From Immersiella caudata (Eukaryota; Ascomycota; Sordariomycetes; Sordariales; Lasiosphaeriaceae), in assembly GCA_030512335.1 (NCBI GenBank), contig JAULSU010000004.1, forward strand, positions 1,054,001 through 1,118,000: a stretch of 64,000 nt of DNA, read 5' to 3'. Below, piece by piece: positions 1-12,366 of this stretch. Numbering within the stretch: the stretch's first letter is position 1; the number at the start of each line of letters is the position of its first letter. A model generated the notes under the pieces. That model was not told the DNA's origin. It ran no database searches and saw only the letters and a list, made by a program, of their open reading frames with translations. The position numbers and the translations under genes were made by a program.

Positions 1-2168
1 GATACCCAACCCAGATATCCTCCCCGTACAGCGTGCGTCCCTTCTCCGCCCTCAAGTTCAAAAACGCCGGGTTATCGCTCAGCCGCTTCGGGAACGACAG
101 CGGTAGCTTTCCCGACGGATTCTCATCCCCAAAGAGCACATCCGCAATCGCATTACCAGTCTCATTCCCGCCGTACCACGCCTGGATCAGACCCTTGACC
201 TCGTCTATCCACGGCATCGCGACGGGTGTTCCGCTCTGCATGACCACCACCGTGTTGGGGTTCGCCTTGGCCACGGCGCTGATGAGTTGGTCCATGGCAC
301 CGGGTAGATCCATGCTCTCGCGGTCGTGACCTTCGGTTTCCCAGTCGGCGTTGAGACCGGCGCAGATGATGACTTGCTCTGCGGAGGAAGCGAGGTCCAC
401 AGCGCGGGCGATTTCCTCCTCGGGGGAGATGACGCGGCATCCGCCGATGCGGAGGCAGCCGCCGCCGTTGAGCTTTGCGGAGATTCCGGGGAGGGGGGAG
501 GTCTCGGCGCTGCCGAACTCGACGCGGACGGTGCAAGTTTGGCCGGAGACGACCGGGATGGTTCCCTTTTCTTCGATGGTGCCGGAGTTGTAGAAGGCGG
601 TGCCGAGGGTTTGGTTGACGGAGTTGTCGATGATGAGGTTATCGTCGACGAAGAGCTTGGCGGTGCCGCAGACGACGAGGCCGAATTCGTAAGTGCCGGT
701 GAAGTCGGGGGTGAAGAGGCCGGTGAAGTTAGCGTACCAGGCGGGGGAGGTGATGTGGGGGTTGGTGTAGTCGACGAGGTGCATTTCGGTTTTGCTAACG
801 GTGAGGGTGTCGACGGGGGTGCGGTCTTTGGTGGAAGGGGGGCTGTTGTAGACGTGCATTGTCATGCCAGGGGCGTTGGACGGGGTGGTGGTTTGGAAGC
901 CCAACAGGGGAAGCATCTTGTGGGTATATGCTCCGGTGGTGTGCGCGGGAGGGGGAGTGGTGAGCTTCGCGGTAATGCCATCGTAAGGAGTCACAGCATA
1001 ATATGCTGCCAGAGAGGCTGAGCCGCCGCCGTGGAAGGTTGCGACTTTGGCGTTGGGGCCGATGACGACGGTCTGTGGATGTCAGCCTCCTGTAACCGCG
1101 GTACAGAGGGGATATTTTACCTTCTTGTCCTTCTTCAACGGCAACGCCCCCTCCTCATTCTTACACAACACCGCGCCCTCCACCGCAACCTTCCTCAACA
1201 GTTCCCCCGTCTCAGGCGTATCGCTCCCCCCCTCCTCCGCCCCGTCCGCAATCCCCGCCTTCGCACAAACCTTCACCAGACCCAACACCTTCCTAACCCT
1301 CTCGTCCAACACATCCCCCAACACCTTATCCGTATTCACACAAAACTGCAACAATTCTCCCCTAAATCTCGCCGGCCCCGGCATCTCCAAATCCAACCCC
1401 GTGTTCACCGCATCGCTGGTACTATACGTGCCCCACCAATCACTCATCACCAGCCCCTTAAACCCCCACTCCTCCCTCAACATCCCCTCGAGCAACTCCT
1501 TCGACTCAGAAACATACGTCCCATTCACCCCGTTATACGCCGTCATGACACACCCCGGCTCTGCATCCCTTACGCAGATCTGAAACGGTAGAGCGTAAAT
1601 TTCCCTCAGCGCTCTCGGCTGGACGATGCTCTGCACCGCGTTACGCCGATCTTCCTGGTCATTGCAAACAAAGTGCTTCATGGTGGCTTGCACGCCAGTC
1701 TCCTGGATACCACGGATCAGCGCGGCGGCGCCGAGGCCGGACAGGACGGGATCCTCGGAGAGGGATTCGAAGCCGCGGCCGCCGAGGGGGGAGCGCTGGG
1801 TGTTGATGGTGGGGCCGAGGATGACGTGGGCGCCTTTGGCGATGGATTCTTGGCCCATGGCGGTACCAGTGGTTTCGAGGAGGGAGGTGTTGAAGGTGGC
1901 GGCGAGGGAGGTGCCGCAGGGGAAGCAGGCGGCGGGAACACCGTTGAAGAATTTGGTGCCGCGGATGCCGTTGGGGCCGTCGGAGAAGCGCAGGGAGGGG
2001 ATGCCGTGCTGGGGTAGGGATTTGGTATGCCACATGTCGATTCCTGGAGGGGTTAGTAAATGTTGGGATGTGAATGATTATCTAGGGGGGGGGCATACCG
2101 GAGAGGAGGGCAACCTTCTCATCGACGGTGAGCTTGGCCAGGATGGCCTCGACGTTGATGTCCGCCAT
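1..2168 (-). CDS. GH3 beta-glucosidase with PA14 domain (3' end beyond window)
   Basis: Glycoside hydrolase family 3, expected to remove terminal beta-glucosyl residues from cello-oligosaccharides or similar glucosides. The start ATG is at 2168; introns lie at 2098-2044 (perfect TACTAAC branch point) and 1120-1073, and the frame closes across both. The N-terminal barrel shows the [12 protein letters not shown] motif, the KHF substrate-binding motif near residues 146-148 and the catalytic aspartate in [10 protein letters not shown] near residue 225. After the second intron comes [10 protein letters not shown], the start of the C-terminal alpha/beta domain, interrupted by a PA14 module (roughly positions 865-465), as in Aspergillus-type intracellular GH3 enzymes. 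There is no signal peptide, so a cytosolic enzyme is likely. The window cuts the gene just before or within the fibronectin-III-like C-terminal domain. The family call is firm; the substrate is inferred. Confidence 0.94.
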
Positions 2169-3243
2169 GTTGAGGGTATTCCCAAAAGGTGCCTAGGTAG
2201 TGTGAGGTAAGCGATAGACAAGGAGGCAAGGGGTCACAATCACAACATCATAACCAAGTGTAAATGTTGACATTAAAGGCGCATCCCTCTTATATACCCC
2301 TTTCCCCCTCCCCTCATCCCGCATTCCAAACCCATACCGTGTCCCCGTCCAACTTGAACCCACTTCCCCAGCTTTGTGAGACCCAGAAACGCGGGATCGC
2401 GATCCGTAGCTGAGCCCGGGTAAACCATGGAGTAGCAACCGTGTCCCTCTCAGAGCCCGTTCAGGACTCTTCCCGTCACGAGGTGTCGAGGCCCTGCCGA
2501 GGTTTTCCCGACGTGTCCACTGGTGCCGTCGCGATCGTGGGGTCGAGAGGGCATCTAGGGCCGACACTCCGATGAGCCAATTGGTGACACCCCGCCCGTT
2601 TGCAGGTCGCATGCACGCCATGGCCCCTTTGCTCGGGGGAAGTATTCCCGATTGCAGCGAGCTGCACCAAAGAAGCTGCGGTGGCGTGTTTTGTGCAGGT
2701 GTCTGGGACTTGGAGGTTGGGAGTGGGGTCAAGACTGGAGGGACGTCGGGAAGTGGGTCTTGAGGAGGTTACTGACTTGGAGATGGAAAGGGGTGCAACT
2801 CGATGTCAATATTTACGCTTTGTTTACACCGATTTTCAGATGAAGGGAGTTCTGTCCTGTACAGATTTTCGGACCAATTCGAGAATCCATGATTCCAAAA
2901 GAAACTTACGTTTCGCACGATCCCTACCTGCTTGAACGAACCTCGACAAGAATCACCAAAAAAAAACCTGTCTCAGATCGCACCTTCCAGTCCCTACATA
3001 GTTAGGTAGGTAAGGTATGTAAGGGGGCAGATAAACAAGACCTCAAACTTTGATGCTGGCCCATTAACCAAACGAATATCCCCTAAATACATTCCATCAA
3101 CCTTCCTGCTCCAATGACCTCTTTGAAGTACCTCACCACGCCATTCCCCAGAAACCCCTTATTCAAGTATTTACAAAATCGAAGAAAAAGCACCACTAAC
3201 TCTCAAGTCCCCCCAAACTATTCTCAATCATCCACTGAATTCC
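2169..3243. other. Intergenic: upstream of GH3, downstream of esterase pseudogene
   Basis: No convincing coding region. It holds the GH3 promoter. A CCTAGGTA word is at 2192-2199 and a TTAGGTAGGTAAGG stretch near 3001-3015. The open frames here are short and lack family signatures. Confidence 0.6.
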
Positions 3244-3350
3244 CTACACCCTATAACTATCCCACTCAATGTAACTCCCCTCCCCATCAAACACCAAATT
3301 CCTCCCCGCCCCTCCTCCCTCCGTCGCATCATACCTCGGCCACTCCATTC

Positions 3351-3415
3351 CCTCCTCCTCCTCCTCCTCCTCCTCCTCCTCCTCCTCCTCCTCCTCCTCC
3401 TCCTCCTCCTCCTCC
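3351..3415. repeat. (CCT)n microsatellite, about 22 copies
   Basis: An uninterrupted 65-bp run of CCT on the + strand (GAG/GGA on the other). It lies inside the esterase pseudogene, where it reads as poly-glutamate between the GGHPNP and EWPRYD segments, a position where the family has only a short linker. Confidence 0.97.
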
Positions 3416-3457
3416 GTCCCTTTCCCCTTTCCGTTCCCCTTGCCCTTCCCCTTACCC

Positions 3458-3479
3458 CCACCACCACCACCACCACCAC
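3458..3479. repeat. (CCA)n microsatellite, about 7 copies
   Basis: A 22-bp CCA run beside the CCT tract, separated by a C-rich stretch. On the minus strand it reads as poly-glycine in the degenerate esterase frame. Confidence 0.93.
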
Positions 3480-4256
3480 TCGGGTTTGGATGCCCTCCTA
3501 CGAAACACCGTATCCACGCATCCGCCGTCTCCCTCGCAACCCGTCTATACCCCTCGGGCGCCCCCTCAAAGGGGTTCCTCGCATAGCCCGCCCCCTCAAG
3601 GTTATAAAACGTATAGGGAATCTCCTGAAAATGCGCAGTGCCCAAGTACCCCGGTACACCCACATTGACGATATCAAAACGGTGGTTATACGCCTGGACG
3701 TTGAATTTCGACCAGGCAATGACGCCGCGGCGGAGTTGATACGATTGCATCCAGTCACCAAAGATGGCGCAGGAGCGGCGGTATTGCAGGCCTAAGAGGG
3801 GGAGTTCGGGTGTGGAGGGGGTGATGAGGGGGAAGTTGGAAAGGGAGGGGATGCCGATGGCTTGGATGTCCGGGTAGAGGGTGAGAAGTCGAGAGGTGAT
3901 AGTGGGGAGCTTGCGATGGGAGGTGCCGAAGAGGATGCGGGCGACGGCGGAGGCGAGTTCGGAGGGGTAGTCTGCGATGAAGTCGCTGTCGAGGCGGGTA
4001 GCCAGATGGCGACGTCGAGGATGCCGTTCGAGAGGATGGCTGGTGGTCGATTTCAGCTACCAACTTCCATTTTTGGACAATGCTTGCATATCTAAGGAGG
4101 TCTGAGGAGGTAACTCCTCCTCATCCTCGTGAGACACCAGGGCAAAAAGAGTAGAGGGGCAAAAAAACAGCAGGAATCGCACATACGGAGGAGTGTGGAG
4201 AGGGGGAGGGAGCGCAGGCAGGGGAGGTCGGCGCAGGAGGTTGCGGTGAGCAGGCG

Positions 4257-4282
4257 GGTGTATGCGGCGGGCGTATGCGGCG
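4257..4282. repeat. 13-bp tandem duplication causing a frameshift
   Basis: Two adjacent copies of GGYGTATGCGGCG (4257-4269 and 4270-4282) differ at one base. Removing one copy joins the esterase frame before it (NNTAIPAAAY) to the frame after it (TRLLTATSCADLPCLRSL), which matches the family pattern. The duplication is therefore the probable cause of this frameshift. Confidence 0.85.
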
Positions 4283-5160
4283 GCGGGGATGGCGGTGTTG
4301 TTGAGGCCGCCAGGGAAGCGCATGAGGGCACCGCCGAAGCCGGATTGGGCGACGGCGGCGCGGAAGAGGTTGTCGTCGCGGCCGTGGTAGGCGGAGAGTT
4401 GGGCGTTGGTGCTGATGGCGCCGGCGGATTCGCCCTAGATGGTTACCTTGGAAGGAGACCCGCCGAACGCGGCGATATTCTCTTGGATCCAGCGGAGGGC
4501 ATGGCGTTGATCACGGAAGCCGAGGTTGGTCGCGCCGGCGGCTTGGACTTCTGCGCCAGAGAGGAACCCCAGAGTAGCGATGCGGTAGTTGAAGCTAACC
4601 GCGACGATGGGGGTGCCGAGCTCGACGCTACGCTGAACAATAAAGGTGAGGTTGTATCGCTTGTCCGCAGAGCCGCCCATGGTGAGCCCGCTGTCGTGGA
4701 TCCAGACAGCCACGGAGAGCAGAGCCGAGGGGTCAATGCCAGCGAGTCGGATGACATTGATGTGCAAGCAGTCTTCTGACATGTCATAGCCGACCATATC
4801 GGGGCCGAAGCCAATTCAGTGAGGCCCGTAGGCAGTGGCATCGCGCGTCCCATTCCACGTTGAGTTTAGGGGTTCGGCGACAGTGAAGCGAACGGGTGTC
4901 TATCAAGGTGTGAGCTGAGCCTGTGTAAGTCGTCGAACTCGATCTCTTAACTGCGCATACGGCATTCCCAGGAAGAAATCCTGCTTGTAATTGGCATTGC
5001 AAACACCAGAATACGTGCCGTTTATGACCGTAGCTGTCGGCGGTGTCGACTGACGCGCCGCATCTCGCACATCATGGCCATGTCGGTGTGAATGCGATGT
5101 CGCAGTAACCGACGAACTCGGGACCAGCCAGAAGGCCGAAACCATCGCGAGAATCTTCAT

Positions 5161-6113
5161 CTCATCGATTTTCCCGGCAACGAAGCCGAGACACGGGCAA
5201 GAACTGCGCTGTCTCCATTGCGTCACTCTCGTTCGCCGTCCCTGGTATTATACCCTATGTCTTCGTATTGCCCGAAGGGTTAAAGAGGACGGAATTAGCC
5301 CGCGATGCGACCCCTGGCGATGGTTGCATGTAAACATCATTGAAAGGCTTAGATCCGTACGCCGCCGGAAATTAAAACAACAACATTGCCACTGAATCAG
5401 GACAAAATGAAACGTCGTGGGGTGACTGCACGGTACTATTGATGCGGGCATCCTGCTCTGGCACGCCTGGGCTGTCGGCTTCCCAACCTGGGCATCGAGG
5501 TCGTGAAAGCTGACAGAAATCCTGCGAAACCATCCTCGACTGAACCTGGGAAATGAGAAGCCTAATCGCTCAGCCGCGCCTCATGTTGGACCCCTTCGGC
5601 ATATTTTTCGGCATCTCTTCCGATTTGATATGATCCTGCACCACTTCAACGTACACTCATCATTCCTATCTGCTTTCTATCACCACACTCAACACCACAA
5701 ACCAGAAGAAACCCCTCTCGCGCCAGTCTAGATGCAAGTGCTGTATCATGCGTCGGTATGCTGTGGCGTGGTATGCTATTCTGTATGCATCTCTCGTCGT
5801 CATAAAAGACTCGCACCCTCTCCAAACAACTTTGCAATGTGATCCTTATAAACCGAATGCGAAAAAAAGAAATCAAGAATGATTGTGATGGTTGCCCACT
5901 CCAGACCCAATGCCGAACCCCCAAGCAAAAACGTTCTGATGTTGCATCATGAGGGTATAATCCGTAGCCGCATCCATGGCGTCTTACTACATCACTCCCT
6001 TCAGCTCTCCACCCCTCGTGTGCCTCTGCTTCTGTTATGGTGTGCGCTCCGGAGGGATCGTCTCCCCATTTCAACGATCGTGGGTTTCTCGTCGCTCGGT
6101 CGTACCAGGCCGC
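5161..6113. other. Intergenic: upstream of esterase pseudogene, downstream of ATG2
   Basis: It contains the former esterase promoter and the ATG2 3' flank. No coding region or RNA gene is recognised. Confidence 0.6.
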
Positions 6114-9100
6114 TTAGTGCTTTTTGTATTTCTAAATAGGGAACATTAGCATCACCTCGAACTGCCCTGGATGGGGATACGTACCGCCTCGATGCGCCTC
6201 CTGTTCTGCGGGTCCAGCGAGTTCGTAGCTCCCAGCAACGTCTGGCCAATGGCCTTTGTCGCGCCAATGGCGGGGCGGAAGATGATGGTCGGCGCTCTCT
6301 TTAGCACGGCCTTCGCCGCCCCCTGGGCGTTCACGCTCTCCATCACCTCTGCTGGCACCGCAATGATCGCGTCCCTCGCGATCGACAAGTCCCTCGCCAG
6401 GCTCGCGTACGCGCCACGCATGCCTTGGATGATCCCAAGAGGTTGGTCAGCATACAAGCTAATCTGCTTCTTCTCCTCCTGGAATCCAGCCTCTTCCCAG
6501 TCGTCATTAACGCCCGCAGAGGTGCCCTCCCCGTGCGGGTTGGTGACAAGTAGCCCCTCGGCTCCTTGGAGCGCATACTGGGTTCCAATTGCGAGCTTGG
6601 CACCCAGCTTGACGACCTCTGTGCCTGTCGTCTTGGCAAAAGCTGCAGCACCTTTCCCAATGCTACGAACAATGCGTCCGTCCTTGCGGTACTCTCGGAT
6701 CGGGATTTCAATGAGATCCTTGAAGCCGCTACCGGCGTTGACAAGGGAGCGCACAGGCGCCAAGCCAGCCAAAACTCCGGGCAACTGCGTACGCTTGACA
6801 TTGTCTGTCCAAATGTCGTTGAGTTGCTCGCCCAGTCTGTCAAAGCCGGACACTCCGTATAGGATGACATGGCGGAGAACCAAGCGCGACTCCTCAAGAA
6901 TCAAGAAGTTCATGAATTCTGTTGTATGGCCCGAACGAAGGCCCGCGTAGTCAACGCGATGCGGCTTGAAGTCCAACTTGACGGGGATATCATTGATCTC
7001 GGCCCGCTGGATAAAAGGGATATCGCTAGGAGAGGCGTGTGTGGGAGCAGAGTCATCCTTGAACTCGAAGAAGCGCGTGATAAAGTCGAGGGCGTCTTGA
7101 TCCACATGAAGCCGCAGTGGCAATACTGTGACTTTAAGAACGATCTCGGATGCAGGCATGGACGGCACAGGCTTCGTGTTGAGGAGTTCCAGATGGACCA
7201 TGCTGGCACCAAGTTCTCGCTCTCCGGCATCGTGATCGTACATTGCAAACTTCTTCCAGGTCGAGCTCTCGACGTGATCAAAGACATCCACGTCGTGGAT
7301 CCGCACGTCGATCGAGTTGAGAGTCTCTCCCGATCCTGGCGGGAAGGTGACTATGTCTGCGTTGACACCCTTCAGCTCAAAAGTGATCTTGTGGCGTTTG
7401 CTTCTGTTGAGTTTCAGGCTCTTCGACCTTGATCGGTGTTGACCAACTGGGCGCGCCGTCGTGTTGGTATAGGCCGTGGTGGCGATCGACTCGGTCTCGG
7501 TAGCAGTGGTGTCTTGGAGCTCCTGATTGATGGCCCGAGTGAGTTCCCTCGGGTCGCGATTCGCGGGAATGCCGATGTAGATGGAATTGAACAAGAAGTC
7601 GCCGATGACGGTCTCCTCTTCTTCGAAGTCCTGCTCGTACGCACCTCTTCTGTCGGTCCGAGCCCGCCGTTCATAGGCTTTCGCCTCCACGTCTTGAACA
7701 GCCTTGGTGATGACTTCACGAGTGCGAGCCCAGTCGTAGCCATCAAACAAATTCCAGATAACGTGGACGTCGCGAACGCACACCTTCAGTGGACTCTGTT
7801 GAACCTTCAGGTCATTCGACTGGTCGTAAACGTTCTTCTTCGAGTTCCAGCGGTGTGCTGTGCCCTTGACTGCAGTCTGTGGCTTGAAGTAGTTGTCCTC
7901 TACAACGAGATCATCGCTGGCACTGTCAGTCCCAAGGCTGGTGGTACTGAGGAGGATTCCGTCGTTGGTATCTTTCATTTTCGTGTTTCCAGCCATAATC
8001 GACGAAGAAGTAGCATCGAAAAGTTCCTCGTGAACGGCACCTTCATCGTAGTACTGGGAATCAAGCTGGAGAGGGCTGTCGATGTCTCCGTAAAAGTCGT
8101 CATCACTCCCCGCATCACCGCCAAGCTCCTGTGCAATGGCGAAGTCGTTGTCAAAGTCGTAATCACCTTCTGCCTTGCCAAAGGCATCCGCTGTGATGGA
8201 AGCAAGGAGATCCTCAACAGGGACAACGGACGTTCGATACTTAATCTCCTTGCTGGGTGGTGTGGGCGGCTTGAGGGCATTGGCCAGCGAGATCAGTGTT
8301 TGGGTTGAGTCGGCGCAGGTCTCGAGAACCAGAAGATCGTCTCGCACATTGACGTCAATGTGTGCTTCGCCGTCGGCGTCCTTGACGACCTTGACTTTCG
8401 CCTGGGCTGAGGAGATCTGGCAGACGTTCACATATCCCTTCGCACACAACTCGGTAATCTGTGGCGAGGGGGCAACTTGCGCCTGACGGGTAGACACATA
8501 ATGCCCCTCCTCCGAGTCGAGGAGTGAAATGTCGTCAATCAGAAGTACTGAAGTTTTCTTGAGGGTGGCCTTCGCATCAACAGTTTCGCTTTTCCCAGGG
8601 ATAACATCGAGGTGCGCATCTGTAAGAACGACAAGCATTTTTGATGTCAGTCCCAGCGGGTTCAGTCCGATGAGGCAGTCTCGGAACGCCATGTCAATCT
8701 TGATGGATTTGGATGCTTGGCCTTGCTCAGCAGACCCGGACGCCATGGGGGCCCCCTTAATCGCCATGTGGGCCTGAGCACCCAGGTCGGCAACCGATGC
8801 AGCGAGGCTCTCTTCAAAGTCCTGAGGTGTGGCGTCGGCCGCAAGTCCCAACACGTCCATAACAGTCAGGACTCGGTACTCGACGTTCAGACCCATGAGC
8901 TTGATCTTGATAACGGGCTCGATGTCATCGATCATTCTCATCATGACGACTGGAGGCCTTTGCAGTGACCCAGGAATCGAGAATGTCGGCGTCCCCACAA
9001 GCTCCTCTATCTTGTTCCGGGTGACCGAGACCGTGCTGACGGCGACAGCCACTAATGCAGGGACCGTGATGTGAGCGAGCTCGAGGTCTTTCAGCGATGC

Positions 9101-12100
9101 TTGGATGACGCCAAATCTGCCTCCGATCTCGATAACGCAGTCAACGTTCTTGATTTGGCCCAGCGTCAGCAAGCCCGGTCGGTCATCTTCGGGGAGATAT
9201 TTGGCGACGGTTCCCAACTTTGCCAAGTCCTCAGCAAGACTCGGAAGACAGGCCAACTGTTGCAAGTTCCATGCATCAACCTTGACTCTGCCAACTGTCA
9301 AGCAGAGCACCGAGCCTTTCTTCCGTTGCCGAAGGAGGGTGTCCACCATGATTTCATCTTCGTTCTCGTCAAACTTGACTTTCGACGGTGTAATCAACTC
9401 GAGGAGCCTCTCAAGATCCTTGTTTCGAGGAACCAAGACGTACTCTATTCGAGTGTCCGCGATCTCGACGGCAACAGGGGCCTCGGCTCGTGAGTTCCGC
9501 AAATATGGCCCAGCAAGTCGGATCTTGCTGAAATGGACACCAATGGCCTCTTCCCTCTGGACGAGTTTGAGAGCGCTAGTATTCAGAAGCATACTGCACT
9601 CCTTTCCAATGACATCAACACGCAGGCCGTTGATTCGTAAATCAGTCTTGTTCTCCTTGGCTGCGGTTTTGTCATCTGGGCTGACAGGTGCCTCAAATCG
9701 CACGCCCCGCGGCTTCTGTATTGTCTTGACAGGGCTCTTCGGGCTCTTTGGCGCGTTTGATGCGACTGAGGAGCCCATGTTAAGAAAGCTGCTGAGCCCC
9801 CCAAACCAGCTGAACGTCTCATCCAATCTCTGAAGGTCCAGTTTGATATGAAGCGGCAAAGTGTTGACCTCGACTCGTGAGGCACCGGAAGACGATACAA
9901 TTTTGACGGCGATATCTTGCCCAGTCGTAGGGAAAGTGCTCGCCACCGACTCGAACATCTGGACCTGACGATCAAACGACATGATGTCGTCATTTGCGTA
10001 GCCAAACTTGAACTTCTCAACACTGAAGTTGGCTTCGCTCTGGGACCCTGAGTTTGACATTGACCCCGTCAGGTTTACCAGATGAGCCCTGAGCAAGGTG
10101 TCGGAACTGAAATCAACCGTACGTACTCCAAGGATCCTTTCCGGACTGTCGGCCACACCGGCGAGCTTCTCCAAGAAGTTCAAGGACAACTCCTCGAGCG
10201 TGACTTTGATGTTTGGCGTTGCCAAAGCTGCTTTGGGGGTGGACAATTCAGCAACATCGCTCGGCTCGCCTCGGAAAGCGTCCAAGAGTTGTGAAATGAC
10301 CATGGCTAGTAAGAAGCCGATAGACGCATCAAATCGAATTTCAGTTGGCTTGAGATTGATCTCAATCGACTTGTCCGGCTTTTCCACCGGCGTAGGCTCC
10401 CTGAAAGGTGAAAGCTCGGGGCTAGAAGGCGCTGCGGAGTGCACGGAAAATGCGCCGGGTAGATTCGGATGGATCGATTTGCCCAAGTCAGGGGCATGCA
10501 CGTGGATATGTTGGTGATTTGTCGGGATGTAAACGGAGATGGCACTCATCGACAAGATCTCCTTGACAAGACGCGTTGGTCCACGAGGGGTGGGGATATC
10601 ATCATGCTGCGGCTCTGGATCAGCTTGAGGCCTCTCATCACTCGCATCTGCAGACTCTCCCGAATTCAAGGCGGCTTCCTCGATTGGCGCTGCGGGTTGT
10701 ACGGCCGCAGGCTCAGCTTGAGGGCTACCCGCGAGTATATCACTCTGTTCTAGGTTTGATGTAGGGAGTGTCTGGTGCGACGGCTGCGCGAGAGGGCTCG
10801 GAGGCGAGGTCGATGCCGGGTCAAGTGGCGGAGATGGCTGGCGGGCTTTGAAGTCCTCTCCTGCATCCCATGCACCAGGCATGGAGCTTCGCATCCTGTC
10901 CGATTCGGCTTGCGAGAAGGCGCTCATATACATGCTCTCTGCTTCTTCGTGGCTGTATAGATGCGACTGGGTCAGATCCTCTGGGATTGGACCACTGGAG
11001 CTATTGCTTGCTGAACCAGAATGAATGGAATCCCCGGGCGAAGATGTCCGGAAAGCCGTTAAGCTCCTGGGTCGGCGTAGGAACGGTTCTGAGTGTGATT
11101 GAGGATCGCGCTCCACATCCGCCCATGGAGCTGGCTCTGGTTCTACGATGTGTGACTGAGCATGGTGTTTGAGTGTCGGGGGAGAGAGATCCTGGTAGAT
11201 GGATGCCCTTGGCGTAGAATGAGACGAAGTTAGCTCCTGGTCTTCTGGCGGCTCCTCATCATCATTACTGCTGAGATCATATGGGATGTTGAAAGCATCC
11301 TCGCTGTCATGCAAAGGATACTGACTCTGCGTAAAGTCACCGGAACCTGTGCTCATCCTGCTCGAATCTAACTCAGCCGGAGGATAGGTCCGTGAGAACG
11401 TCGCCGACTCGGTTACACTCGGTGACCGGGAAGCGACGGAAGAAATTATGGACGGTGATCTTGTCAAAGCCGAGAAGACGTTGGCTTCAGATATTAGGAA
11501 CGCTCGAATGTTGTCAAGCAAAATGTGTCTCTTTCCCTCCTTGTGCGCCACGGGGGCGGCCTCTTCGTCTTCCGACGGGGATGTGACGCCTTCCACGTTC
11601 ACACTGTCGAGCGAAAGCTGAAAGGTCACAAGCTCCGGGGTCGGTGTGCTGGGATCAACCGGAACTTCCATATCGACTTGGAAAGTCACGCTCCGTATAC
11701 GAACCTGGACCCTGTCGACAACACCCTGAAGGAAGTCTGTGAGGAAAGCCGGCAGAGTCAAGGCCTGTCCGGTGCCGTATGCCAAATCATCGTCACTCTC
11801 AGATTCGCTCAGGGCAACCGAGGCTCCAAGATCTTGGGTTTCCGCTGCAAGGGCCTCTTCCAACTCTTTCTTCTCGGACGATGGTTGGGTCTCCAGGAAT
11901 GACTGAGCGAGGTCGGCTGCGGTTGGAACAACGTCTTCGCCCTTTGCCTTTCTCCTCTTCCGCGCTTGCTGTTGATCCCGCTCTTCCTTAGAGGTCACTT
12001 TTAACCTGACATCTACACCATCAATTTCGGCTGTAATAGGGCTAGTGTAAAAGTCCATCGGTATCGTAACCCTGAGGACGAGGACCTTGGCTTTTTGTAT

Positions 12101-12366
12101 CGAGAAGTTCGGCGGCAGCTCCAGGAGCCTCTCGAGTTTCTGGAGCAAGGGATATCAGACCAAAAATTACACGCAAACTCGGGGTCAAATACCTGGAGAA
12201 TAAGCCCAACATCTCGAAATTCAAGCACCGTGTTCCGGCCCAACGCAAAGTCGAGATTCTCGAGGTCGAGCGCTTGCGCGTCCAGCATATCCAATCGAGA
12301 GAGCGCAAAGCGGAGTAGCTGCTTTGGCATAAGCGAGCTTCGGAACGAGTTGAAAAACGACGCCAT
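6114..12366 (-). CDS. ATG2: Autophagy-related protein 2 (lipid-transfer protein)
   Basis: A protein of 2048 residues in three exons: 12366-12193, 12139-6185 and 6131-6114. ATG2 is a rod-like lipid-transfer protein that moves phospholipids from the ER to the growing phagophore, working with Atg18 and Atg9. The N-terminus (MASFFNSFRSSLMPKQLLRF, then LDLENLDFALGRNTVLEFRDVGL) is the chorein domain typical of ATG2/VPS13. A long low-complexity Ser/Pro/Glu-rich stretch follows at roughly residues 280-570. The conserved C-terminal half ends NRRRIEA-KYKKH, where the last five residues come from a tiny third exon after an intron with a TGCTAATG branch region. Without that last intron the reading frame would end in a non-conserved tail. 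The size matches the family (about 2000-2100 aa). The start ATG begins a canonical chorein N-terminus, so the start call is firm. Confidence 0.95.

Larger units (their letters stand above)
3244..5160 (-). pseudogene. Type-B carboxylesterase/lipase (alpha/beta hydrolase) pseudogene
   Basis: Recognisable from end to end as a secreted fungal type-B carboxylesterase. It has a signal peptide-like N-terminus (MKILAMVSAFWLV), FFLGMPYAQ, MVGYDMSEDCLHINV, the nucleophile elbow GESAGA, and a late block with LLGLQYRR, the histidine region GTAHFQEI and a C-terminus ending in EWDSYRV. The reading frame is broken repeatedly. TGA replaces the cysteine codon after YGPH (about 4820). TAG replaces the tryptophan just before GESAGA (4436-4438). 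A 13-bp tandem duplication at 4257-4282 shifts the frame. A further frame change lies between WLP and DSDFIADYPS (about 3985-4005). The usual segment with the catalytic acid (SDEGT-like) is missing, consistent with an internal deletion. A CCT microsatellite encodes a long poly-Glu run near the C-terminus. A sequencing artefact cannot explain all of these together, so this is most likely a decaying gene. Confidence 0.86.

Noticed and set aside
326..1021. 231-codon plus-strand frame over the GH3 gene
   Set aside because: Antisense shadow of the PA14-containing GH3 coding sequence; Gly/Val/Asp-rich noise.
4436..4438. RIP-type mutation as the cause of the TAG stop
   Set aside because: TGG to TAG fits a G-to-A change, but the other lesions (duplication, frame change, Cys codon to TGA) do not, and I saw no duplicated copy of the gene, so RIP is not supported.
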